Shown here: positions 17,161 to 24,521 of the stretch, piece after piece
Numbering within the stretch: position 1 is the stretch's first letter
Layout of the letters: every line of letters starts with the position of its first letter
NCBI RefSeq assembly: GCF_020150455.1
Contig: NZ_CP083740.1
Span: forward strand, 4,402,001 to 4,466,000
DNA length: 64,000 nucleotides
Origin: Bremerella sp. TYQ1
GTDB taxonomy: Bacteria; Planctomycetota; Planctomycetia; Pirellulales; Pirellulaceae
Direction: 5' to 3'
Translations under genes and position numbers: made by a program
Notes under the pieces: model-generated
What the model saw: only the letters and a program-made list of their open reading frames with translations
Told to the model about the DNA's origin: nothing
Database searches by the model: none

Positions 17161-17616
17161 GTGCACGAGAACGTCATGGACACGCTTAACCCTTATCGCT
17201 CGCCGGTATCTCAATCGCCGGCAGCGGTTTACCTTCGCAGCGAAATCTTCCGCGGCACAACGCTCTCATGGTTTGTCGATCGGTACGAATTCTTCGTTCC
17301 CGAGATCGCGGAAGTCATGCCGCAGGCGATCGCGTTTTATGAAACACGTAATGCGCGTGTTGTCTCTCGAGACCCGCTTACGTTCTGGCGGGGCAATTGG
17401 TGGTCGACACTGCTGGGACCGGAGCGACGTGCCCGACAACGAATTGTTGTGCGAATGGATGTCCCGCAGCGGCGGGTAAACATTGAGTATCAGATCAACA
17501 TGATCTTACCGACGAGGGTTTACTACAGCAGCCAACGGGAAGCGACTCAATTGGCGACCGATCTCGGCGCCGTACATCCCGACGTTCTCGCCGATGCGGC
17601 CAAAGAGAACTCGTGA
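17161..17616 (+). CDS. hypothetical protein with N-terminal NPYRSP motif
   Basis: This is a 151-residue protein without membrane helix or signal peptide. It begins with a GTG after GAGGGG; an ATG five codons on (17176, MDTLNPYRSP) is an alternative. The NPYRSP motif at residues 10-15 is the same N-terminal signature that opens several unrelated planctomycete proteins in this window. The rest (TTLSWFVDRYEFFVPEIAEVM, then FWRGNWWSTLLGPERRARQRIVVRMDV) looks like a globular alpha/beta fold of unknown role. It stands alone between the response regulator and a bidirectional hairpin. Confidence 0.65.
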   Translation: MHENVMDTLNPYRSPVSQSPAAVYLRSEIFRGTTLSWFVDRYEFFVPEIAEVMPQAIAFYETRNARVVSRDPLTFWRGNWWSTLLGPERRARQRIVVRMDVPQRRVNIEYQINMILPTRVYYSSQREATQLATDLGAVHPDVLADAAKENS

Positions 17617-17633
17617 AAATAGATTGACCTCAT

Positions 17634-17663
17634 AAAAAAAGGCGAAGCCGTGTGGGCTTCGCC
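17634..17663 (-). terminator. terminator for the coiled-coil/51-residue operon
   Basis: GGCGAAGCC-GTGTG-GGCTTCGCC, a perfect 9-pair stem at 17641-17663, has seven A residues at 17634-17640, giving a T-run on the minus strand. It ends the minus-strand operon. On the plus strand only three T residues follow. Confidence 0.85.
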
Positions 17664-17695
17664 TTTGCGTTGATCTGGTTGGCAGGTAGCAGCCG

Positions 17696-17851
17696 TTAGG
17701 TGTTCCACTGAGGCCAGCTACCGAAGCGTTGTAGTTCCATGAACAGCAAGATTGCGCCAGTCGTCAGGGCGATGAACGACAGAATCAGCATCATGGTATA
17801 AACGTTGAGGTTGGACTTACGTCCCGATTTATCCGAGCTTTGTGGAGACAT
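17696..17851 (-). CDS. 51-residue single-span membrane protein
   Basis: This short gene encodes MSPQSSDKSGRKSNLN..., then a transmembrane helix (VYTMMLILSFIALTTGAILL), then LFMELQRFGSWPQWNT. The start overlaps the last 23 bases of the upstream coiled-coil gene in another frame, with AAGGGTGAC as a well-placed ribosome-binding site. That strongly suggests translational coupling. A terminator follows about 33 bases after the stop. The hydrophilic basic N-terminus and the single helix predict N-in topology. The function is unknown. It probably partners the upstream membrane coiled-coil protein, as the pairing and shared terminator suggest. Confidence 0.75.
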   Translation of the reverse strand: MSPQSSDKSGRKSNLNVYTMMLILSFIALTTGAILLFMELQRFGSWPQWNT

Positions 17852-18671
17852 AGTCACCCTTCTTAATCAGGCCGCGGCGATATTCCCGAATGATTTCCCC
17901 AACCGCACGATCTGGAGCGGTTTCTTTGATGATGATGCGGCCGAGGTAAGTGTCGCCGCGGAACACATCTAGCGTGTTCCCTCGACTGATGCCGTCGTCA
18001 GCACCGACCGAGATTTCCACCATGTTGTTGTCGTTGACCGCGGTGACAACCGCTTCCAAAGCTGGCGGGATGCCATCGACAGGGGTGAACTCATCCATTC
18101 CGTGTGCCGTCAGAACGCGCTTCTGGCGAGCGATCTGTGTCGCCAATTGCTGTTCGCGTTCACTCAGGCGATCTTTCTCGACTTTCAACTGTTGTAGCTT
18201 GTCGGTCAGCTGAACCACTTCCTGGAAGTTGGTATCACGATCGGACTGAGCCGTCTTGATATCGGTCCGCAGCTGCGAGACTTCTTGCTTCAGGTTTTTC
18301 GAGTTCGTTTCGGCAAGTTCCAGCAGAACCTTCATGTCGGCTTCGGACTTGACCAAGCGTTCGTTCTCTTGATCCAAACGCGTCAGTTCTGCTTCTTGCA
18401 ACTTGGTGCGAGCTTGCAGAGCGGCCAAAGCGTAAACGCGAGCCGCACGTTCCTGCTCGAGCTTCATCTTCAGATTGCTGATGTCGTCTTCCAGCGACGA
18501 GGCGGTTTGTTTTTGCTCTTGGATGGTTGCTTCCATGCCTTGGTTGCTGCCATCCCCTTTCACGACATCACGCCAATTTTTGTGCGTGGCATAAACCATC
18601 ATCGCCACGGTCATAAAGACCAAGCTCATGATGAGAATGAGGACGGTAAAGATCTTTCCGATCAATGTCAT
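17829..18671 (-). CDS. membrane-anchored coiled-coil protein with C-terminal beta domain
   Basis: This is a 280-residue protein. The ATG at 18671 is chosen because GAAGGAG lies 8 bases upstream; the frame stays open ten codons further. Residues 1-30 form one transmembrane helix (LIGKIFTVLILIMSLVFMTVAMMV). Residues 45-190 are a long coiled coil rich in Glu, Lys, Gln and Leu. Residues 205-280 form a small beta domain (VEISVGADDGISRGNTLDVFRG, YLGRIIIK, KGDYVSTKLG), as seen in many planctomycete envelope proteins and FlgT/MreC-like C-termini. It has a good sigma-70 promoter about 215 bases upstream. The 51-residue gene overlaps its 3' end. The function is unknown; an envelope scaffold is plausible. 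Confidence 0.75.
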   Translation of the reverse strand: MTLIGKIFTVLILIMSLVFMTVAMMVYATHKNWRDVVKGDGSNQGMEATIQEQKQTASSLEDDISNLKMKLEQERAARVYALAALQARTKLQEAELTRLDQENERLVKSEADMKVLLELAETNSKNLKQEVSQLRTDIKTAQSDRDTNFQEVVQLTDKLQQLKVEKDRLSEREQQLATQIARQKRVLTAHGMDEFTPVDGIPPALEAVVTAVNDNNMVEISVGADDGISRGNTLDVFRGDTYLGRIIIKETAPDRAVGEIIREYRRGLIKKGDYVSTKLG

Positions 18672-18884
18672 GGATGTGACTCCTTCAATGGCTTTCGCCA
18701 AGGCCTTGCCTGGGGGTCGGTTTCTCGTCGCTTGCGACTAACGTGACAGAACGATCACGCATTGATGGCAAGCCGCGTCCATGCAGATTGACGGATCCAA
18801 CAACCGAAAAGGGGTTCGCCTCAGACCACGCTCGAAGCAAACCGGGTGCTAGTTAAGGGACAAGATGTGTGAGTATTTACGGCC

Positions 18885-18914
18885 AGTATAATTCTGGGCT
18901 TTCGACAGTGTCAA
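18885..18914 (-). promoter_or_regulatory. sigma-70 promoter for the coiled-coil operon
   Basis: On the minus strand TTGACA (18914-18909) is followed 17-18 bases later by TTATAC/TATACT (18891-18885). The predicted start is near 18878, leaving a leader of about 205 bases to the ATG at 18671. Confidence 0.7.
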
Positions 18915-19114
18915 CAAAACGGACAAATTAGTTTGGGGGTTCTGGGAAATGTGGCTGCATAACCGGAACTTGCTCCGCAGCTTGCCCAGCCCCTGATCTA
19001 ATATAAACGACAATAACGCTTTACGACGGATTCACACGAAGATTTTTGCCAGGGTTCTTCGGCCTATACGTCCAGCGGGGGAGCTAAGTTCCGTTTCTGC
19101 GGATACCCGGTGCA

Positions 19115-20899
19115 TCAAACATCGCTTACGTCCCCCTTGCTTTGAGATTGATTGCCTCCTTGCAGAGGGGGTCGGCGTCTGGTGTAACGAATCGCGACGC
19201 CAATTGACGCCCCGATAATCGTTAAAACCAGACACGCGGCGGCGAACCAATCGCCGTATCGCGTGTACAGTGACAAAGATCGCTTGGTAGGAAACATATC
19301 CGTCACGACGAAGCTTGTCTGTCGAACCGGCGCGAATTGGACGAGCTGACCTGTGGAATCAATCTGGGCCGTAATGCCGGTGTTGGCTGCGACTAACATC
19401 GGCCGGCGGTTTTCCACCGCGCGAAAGCGGGCACATGTTAAGTGCAAATCTAAGATGCTCGAACCCCAGAACCAGCCATCGTTGGTCAACGTGACAAGGG
19501 CATCGACTTTCTGACCTTGTTCGTGAAGTTCGCGTACTTGGGCGGCGACCAACTGCGGAACGGTGTTCTCAAAACAGATGCAGGGAACCAGCGAGACTCC
19601 TTTGACATCGACAGCAATTGGCCCCTGACCTGGCGTCAATCCACCACCGATCGGCAGCCAATCGTAGACGAATGGAAAATAGTCGCCCAGCGGGACGTAT
19701 TCGCCGAACATCACCGGGTGCATTTTGTCGTACTTGGTCTCGATCGTTCCTTCTGGTCCGACGTAGATGGCTGTGTTGAAGTGATCCAATCGCTGGTTGC
19801 CGAAACGCAGCGTCGAGGTACCCAACAGCAATGGGGCCTGCCATCGATTCACGGCCAGGTCTTTCAAGAATCGTTGGAAGCCGCTGGAACGATCGGTGAT
19901 TCGCTTACGATGCTCGTTCGCATCGATCGGCAAGTCGGCCGGCGGTGCGTAGTCGCTCCCAAGCTCGAAGACCATGTGATCGCCCATGGTGGTTTCGGGC
20001 CAAATGATCAAATCGAGATTGGGATGATCTTTCACTAGTTGATCGGTAATGGCCGAGTATTGCTCGAAGGTTCGCGACGACTGAGTCGGATCGCCGAAGA
20101 CGGTGTCGATGGAACCTTGGACGAGACCAATGCGAGCGACTTTTCCACCCTCTGCGGAATCTTCTCGTTCTAGTTTCTCAGCGATGTTTGTATTGCCATA
20201 CAAGTAAACGCCGTAGAAATTCGCTGCCGTTACGACCGCAAGACCAACGAGAAGCCAAGTTAACCGGACTTTTCGACTTGTCTGACTTGATGCGGTGGTG
20301 TGCCAATTCTTTTCTGCGACCAACATGGCGCCGCACGATGCCGAAACCATCACCACGAAGGATACCCCGTACGCACCGACGATTTCGGAGATCTGAATAA
20401 ACCCGATGAGCTCCACTTGGGTATGACCCAGCATGGCCATTGAAAAGCCGGTGGCGAAGTAAGCGCGAACATATTCGAGTGCCGTCCAGACAATCGGCGC
20501 GACAATCGGCAGGGGCACGTTGGCACGATGGACGATTGTTCGACTGATCGCCACGAACAGCGGCGTATAACAAGCCAGGTATCCGCACAGCACCGGCCAA
20601 CCGAATAAGCGCGTCGCCCAGTGAGCATTGCCGACGCCGAAAAGGACGGTCAGCCAGAACATGAACCCAGACAGGTAGATAATCCTATACGATCGTTGCG
20701 GAAGCAACGGAGTCCGTACAAGCAACAGCCAGCCAATGGGGGCGATCCAGCCGAGCAGCGAAAGATTGAACGGGGGAAACGCCAGCGCGAGTAACAGGGC
20801 ACTGGTAACAGAATATCCCAGCACGGCTCGCCGAGTAATTGTGGGTTGCTGGGATGTTTCAGCTGCGGGCGTCTCTGGCGAGGACTGGGAAGCGTGCAC
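19115..20899 (-). CDS. lnt: apolipoprotein N-acyltransferase
   Basis: This is a 594-residue integral membrane enzyme that transfers an acyl chain from phospholipid to the N-terminal cysteine of lipoproteins, the last step of lipoprotein maturation. About seven hydrophobic segments lie in residues 25-230. The nitrilase-like periplasmic domain starts near residue 255, with the Glu-Lys-Cys triad: Glu302 in IIWPETT, Lys392 in [14 protein letters not shown], and Cys442 in PCICFEN. A last transmembrane helix is near 560-580. It is somewhat longer than the E. coli enzyme (512), mainly through an insert around residues 305-345. It is a monocistronic minus-strand gene. The single outer-membrane-type lipoprotein pathway implied fits a planctomycete envelope. 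Confidence 0.95.
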   Translation of the reverse strand: MHASQSSPETPAAETSQQPTITRRAVLGYSVTSALLLALAFPPFNLSLLGWIAPIGWLLLVRTPLLPQRSYRIIYLSGFMFWLTVLFGVGNAHWATRLFGWPVLCGYLACYTPLFVAISRTIVHRANVPLPIVAPIVWTALEYVRAYFATGFSMAMLGHTQVELIGFIQISEIVGAYGVSFVVMVSASCGAMLVAEKNWHTTASSQTSRKVRLTWLLVGLAVVTAANFYGVYLYGNTNIAEKLEREDSAEGGKVARIGLVQGSIDTVFGDPTQSSRTFEQYSAITDQLVKDHPNLDLIIWPETTMGDHMVFELGSDYAPPADLPIDANEHRKRITDRSSGFQRFLKDLAVNRWQAPLLLGTSTLRFGNQRLDHFNTAIYVGPEGTIETKYDKMHPVMFGEYVPLGDYFPFVYDWLPIGGGLTPGQGPIAVDVKGVSLVPCICFENTVPQLVAAQVRELHEQGQKVDALVTLTNDGWFWGSSILDLHLTCARFRAVENRRPMLVAANTGITAQIDSTGQLVQFAPVRQTSFVVTDMFPTKRSLSLYTRYGDWFAAACLVLTIIGASIGVAIRYTRRRPPLQGGNQSQSKGDVSDV

Positions 20900-20982
20900 G
20901 TCGAAAACTCACGTCAATCGTTGGGCGATAGTGAGCCCATAATTTACGTGGTTTTGTATCTACGTCCTAGGTCGACTTCTCG

Positions 20983-21426
20983 CTAGGCATCCTCTTCGTC
21001 AGGACCAGGAGCCCCTTGGGCAGCACCAACGAAGATCTGCATCATTCGCCCTTGGTTCCAGCAGTCCCAGCCTTCGACAAACTTGTTGTTCTCGTCGACA
21101 CGCAGCCAAGTCATGCCACGAATGGAAACGCGAGAGCGTGTCGGCGGAAAGCCAAAGCCATCGCCGGTATGCGTACCGGTTAGAAACCACCGCACGGCAA
21201 CATCGGGATGCTGCTCGATGATCCCTTCAACTTCGATTTGAAGGTCGGGCATCGCGGCGAGGACGTTGTCGCGAAACTGCTTGAATGCATCCATGCTGAA
21301 ATAGCGGACGTCCGACTCAGCATAGCCTCGCGCGTTCTTGCCTGAGAGATCGTAAATGGCGGCATCGTTTCGCTGGTTCCATACCTCTTCGAACCAGGTC
21401 GCAGCCAATTCGGTCAGTTGACTCAC
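20983..21426 (-). CDS. SnoaL-like/NTF2-fold ester cyclase family protein
   Basis: This is about 147 residues if the GTG at 21426 (VSQLTELAATWFEEVWNQ) is the start. The frame remains open to 21528 but the extra residues do not resemble the family. The fold markers of SnoaL-like proteins are present: an N-terminal helix with FEEVWNQRND, GYAESDVRYFSMDAFKQFRDNVLAAMPDLQ, then the strands IIEQHPDVAVRWFLTGTHTGD and a final FVEGWDCWNQGRMMQIF. These small barrels bind hydrophobic ligands and sometimes catalyse cyclisation or isomerisation. The substrate is unknown. The ribosome-binding site is weak. Confidence 0.75.
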   Translation of the reverse strand: MSQLTELAATWFEEVWNQRNDAAIYDLSGKNARGYAESDVRYFSMDAFKQFRDNVLAAMPDLQIEVEGIIEQHPDVAVRWFLTGTHTGDGFGFPPTRSRVSIRGMTWLRVDENNKFVEGWDCWNQGRMMQIFVGAAQGAPGPDEEDA

Positions 21427-21545
21427 GTTGTGTTCCGACTGTGAATGCCCTTTGATCCGATCGAGGAACCCCCTTTTGGTACCTCGTCCGGTTCGCAGGA
21501 GTGTAACCCAACAGCGGACGTTTCCCAACGCCCTAAAAGGGCTAA

Positions 21546-22757
21546 TTACACCATCACAGCCGAGATGAATTGTCCAGCTTCGTACTGGCTATTGGCATCG
21601 AAACAGGCCAGTGCATTGGCTTTAGCTAACGTCGCCAAGTCGGCGGAGCCCTTCCAATCGAGTGGAGCAATTGTTGCTCCGGCGCCTTCTTTTCGGCAAG
21701 CGAACGCCGGAAAGAAGACCGGTCGGTTGCCTGGATTTACGAAATCCCGCGTCAGCAGGAATCCAGGAACAAATGGAGAGTCGCTCGTTCGGCCAACCAA
21801 CGCGCTCATCGCACTGCGGACAAACAAGTGAAAACAGACCAGACTACTGACCGGATTGCCTGGAAGACCAAACACGAGTGTCGGGCTCTCGCCACTTGCC
21901 TGCTTGCCGAACCAAAGCGGCTTTCCAGGCTTCAATTGGACTTTATGAAAGACCTTCTCGACCCCCTGCTCTGCCAGCAACGTAGGGCCAAAGTCCTTCA
22001 CGCCGACCGACATTCCGCCGGAGATTAGCAGGATGTCTGCTTTCAGACCTTCGGTGATGGCTTCGGTCAGCGCTTCTCGGTTGTCGCGGACGATGCCAAG
22101 TCGAATTGCTTTGCCGCCTGCTTCTTCAACCATGGCAGCCAGCATGGGACCATTTGTGTTGCGGATTTGGCCAGGGCCAGGTTCTTCGTGCGCTTCGACA
22201 AGCTCATCTCCAGTCGAGATGATCGCTACGGTCGGTCGACGACGAACTTTGGCTTTTCCGCCAGCAAGATCCGCCAAGATACCCACTTCAATCGGGCGAA
22301 TAATCGATCCGGCCGGGATGACGACTTGCCCTTTGGAAAGAAGTCCGCCTCGCTTGAGAACATGACTTCCTTGCTTGACCGATTGAAGCACATGTACGCG
22401 GTCGACATTTTCCGAGTCGATCTGCGTCTCTTCGACCATCACCACGCTATCGGCACCGTCCGGCATGGGGGCGCCAGTCATAATGCGGGCCGCCATTCCC
22501 GATTGAATGGCTTCCTTCGAAGTGTTGCCGGCGGTGATTTCTTCGACAATCTCGAGATTTGTGTTGCCCCCTGCTGTATCAGCGGCGATTAGGGCAAAGC
22601 CATCCATCATGGCTTTATCGAAGGCGGGAGATTCGACGGGGCTGATCAAATCCTCGGCGAGGGCCGCACCAAGGGCTTCCATCGCGGGGCATTCGTGGGT
22701 GGGAAGTTGAAACGCGTGGCGAGCGACTTCTGCGAGTGCCTCAGTGACGGAAAGCAT
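21546..22757 (-). CDS. moeA: molybdopterin molybdenumtransferase
   Basis: This is a 403-residue cytoplasmic enzyme that inserts molybdenum into adenylylated molybdopterin. The N-terminal domain has SPAFDKAMMDGFAL, ITAGNTSKEAIQSGMAARIMTGAPMPDGAD and VPAGSIIRPIEVGILADLAG. The MogA-like core has AIISTGDELVE, GQIRNTNGPMLAAM, LLISGGMSVGVKDF and FGLPGNPVSSLV; the last region carries the substrate loop. The C-terminal domain is 75 residues. The length matches the family. It starts 13 bases after the stop of the amidotransferase gene, so both are probably one transcript. No other molybdenum cofactor genes are in the window. Confidence 0.95.
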   Translation of the reverse strand: MLSVTEALAEVARHAFQLPTHECPAMEALGAALAEDLISPVESPAFDKAMMDGFALIAADTAGGNTNLEIVEEITAGNTSKEAIQSGMAARIMTGAPMPDGADSVVMVEETQIDSENVDRVHVLQSVKQGSHVLKRGGLLSKGQVVIPAGSIIRPIEVGILADLAGGKAKVRRRPTVAIISTGDELVEAHEEPGPGQIRNTNGPMLAAMVEEAGGKAIRLGIVRDNREALTEAITEGLKADILLISGGMSVGVKDFGPTLLAEQGVEKVFHKVQLKPGKPLWFGKQASGESPTLVFGLPGNPVSSLVCFHLFVRSAMSALVGRTSDSPFVPGFLLTRDFVNPGNRPVFFPAFACRKEGAGATIAPLDWKGSADLATLAKANALACFDANSQYEAGQFISAVMV

Positions 22758-22770
22758 CGTTCAGATTCCT

Positions 22771-23370
22771 TTACGAACTCGTAGCGGGTTGAATCTCCAG
22801 AAAGCGGCGGAGCATGTCGGTTCCCGTTTCGCTGAGAAAACTTTCGGGATGGAACTGCAGTCCCAGAAGCGGCAACGATTTGTGCCGGATCGACATGATC
22901 TCTTTTTCCCCATTGGGCATCACACTCCACGCAGCGACTTCAAAACCATCCGGCAAAGTATCAGGCTTAATCACCAGGCTGTGGTATCGCGTTGCGATGA
23001 AAGGATTCGGCATCCCTTCGAACAGCCCTTTGCCGTCGTGATGGATTTCGTCCGTTTTGCCATGCATGAGTCGTTCGGCACGAACGATTGTTCCTCCGAA
23101 GGCCTGACCCATCGATTGATGGCCAAGGCAAACCCCCAGAATCGGCAGCTTCTCAGCAAAGTGACTGATCGCTTCGACCGAGATGCCGGCCTCGTTGGGC
23201 GTACAAGGGCCAGGCGACACGATCAGATGCGTCGGCGCCAGCTTTTCGATCGTCGCACAGTCGATCTGGTCGTTGCGATAAACTTGGAGATCAAGGGTCG
23301 GATCGATCTCGCCGAGTCGCTGAACCAGGTTGTACGTGAACGAGTCGTAGTTGTCGATCAGCAGAATCAT
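22771..23370 (-). CDS. trpG: anthranilate/4-amino-4-deoxychorismate synthase glutamine amidotransferase subunit
   Basis: This is a 199-residue class I glutamine amidotransferase. The start at 23370 gives the classic MILLIDNYDSFTYNLVQ opening; the frame stays open 19 codons further without family similarity. The catalytic Cys is in GVCLGHQSMGQAFGG, and the His and Glu are in GLQFHPESFLSE. The oxyanion-strand motif LIVSPGPCTPNEAG is present. It supplies ammonia to TrpE or PabB, and in many bacteria one subunit serves both tryptophan and folate synthesis, so pabA is equally possible. Neither partner gene is in this window. moeA follows after 13 bases. Confidence 0.92.
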   Translation of the reverse strand: MILLIDNYDSFTYNLVQRLGEIDPTLDLQVYRNDQIDCATIEKLAPTHLIVSPGPCTPNEAGISVEAISHFAEKLPILGVCLGHQSMGQAFGGTIVRAERLMHGKTDEIHHDGKGLFEGMPNPFIATRYHSLVIKPDTLPDGFEVAAWSVMPNGEKEIMSIRHKSLPLLGLQFHPESFLSETGTDMLRRFLEIQPATSS

Positions 23371-23490
23371 GCGGCAATTCAGCGGGGCTAGTCGTGATGC
23401 GAAGGGGTTATTGCTATCTTCCCTCAATCCGCCCTGGGGGACAACATCGGTCGGGAAAGAGTTCGCACTTCCCTTAAGAACGGAATGCCG

Positions 23491-24408
23491 CTACGGCTCC
23501 GATTTGTCTTCTGTAGAAGCATTCCCGCTGCTGGAATCGTCGACTGACTTCTTCTTCTGGCCACGTGCCATCGCCAGAATGTCCGCCGTACTTGGCTTTT
23601 TAGGGGTTGGTTCGTCGCTGGACTTATCGACTGCTGCCGCTTCTGTCTTCTTTTCCCCACGCAGGAGGGCCAGCTTCTCAGCCGTGGTCAACTCTTTATC
23701 TTTCGCCGAAGAAGACTCTTCCTTTTTTGTTTCGGTCGTCTTCTTTCCGCGAGCCATCGCCAAAATATCGGCCGTACTGGGCTTCTTCTTCTCCGTCGGC
23801 TGGGCTGGTGGATTAGCCGGAGTATCGGCTTTCTTTTCGCCACGAAGCATGGCCAATTTGTCGGCGGTTGAAAGCGACTTCTCGTCCTTTTTCTCTTCCT
23901 TGGCTTCTGACTTGCCCCGCGCCATGGCCAAGATATCGGAAGTACTTGGTTTTTTGGAATCAGACTTTGGCTTGTCCGACTTCTTTTCACCACGTGCCGC
24001 CGCGAGGATATCAGACGTGCTTTGCTTTTTGGGCTTTGACTCGGCCGGCTTCTTACCCCGCGCCATCGCTAGAATGTCTGCGGTGCTGCTGCCGGTCTTG
24101 GGTTGAGGCTTCTTAGCGGTGGCTGGCTTTTTGGGGGCATCGTTGCCAGGGGGAGCTTTTTTAGCGGATTGCTTTTCAGCGACGGGTTCCGGCGGCTTCT
24201 CAACGATTTTGAGATAGTCGATATCGATGTCGTACCACGAGATGTCCGATGTCCCCAGGAATTCGACCAGGGCACGACCACTCATGTTCACTGTCCGAAC
24301 GATACCCGTGCGTCCTGCAAAACGCTTCAGTTCCGGAACCATGTGCGCAATGGCGACGTACTTGTCGGTATACTCTCGTTTGAGCTTCTCGATGTGTTCG
24401 AAGACCAT
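23491..24408 (-). CDS. protein with seven STADILAMARG-type repeats
   Basis: This is a 305-residue protein without signal peptide or membrane helix. Residues 1-72 form an ordered domain (FEHIEKLKREYTDKYVAIA, KRFAGRTGIVRTVNMSGRALVEFLG, WYDIDIDYLKIVEK), with a short SH3-like strand pattern. Residues 73-305 are Lys/Glu/Pro/Ser-rich linker carrying seven 11-12-residue motifs: STADILAMARG (three exact copies), STSDILAMARG, STSDILAAARG, STADKLAMLRG and TTAEKLALLRG, spaced 12-33 residues apart. Each could form a short amphipathic helix. The layout resembles a multivalent scaffold in which each motif binds one partner. I do not know the family's function. Confidence 0.75.
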   Translation of the reverse strand: MVFEHIEKLKREYTDKYVAIAHMVPELKRFAGRTGIVRTVNMSGRALVEFLGTSDISWYDIDIDYLKIVEKPPEPVAEKQSAKKAPPGNDAPKKPATAKKPQPKTGSSTADILAMARGKKPAESKPKKQSTSDILAAARGEKKSDKPKSDSKKPSTSDILAMARGKSEAKEEKKDEKSLSTADKLAMLRGEKKADTPANPPAQPTEKKKPSTADILAMARGKKTTETKKEESSSAKDKELTTAEKLALLRGEKKTEAAAVDKSSDEPTPKKPSTADILAMARGQKKKSVDDSSSGNASTEDKSEP

Positions 24409-24521
24409 ACGCGGCTCAGGCTGCGGCTTTATTCAATAGACATAGGCTGGCAGAATTACTGCTCTGTCCATCATACGGAAAGCCATCTGCCGCGGAAAGT
24501 GAACCGTTGCCCCGTTTTCGG

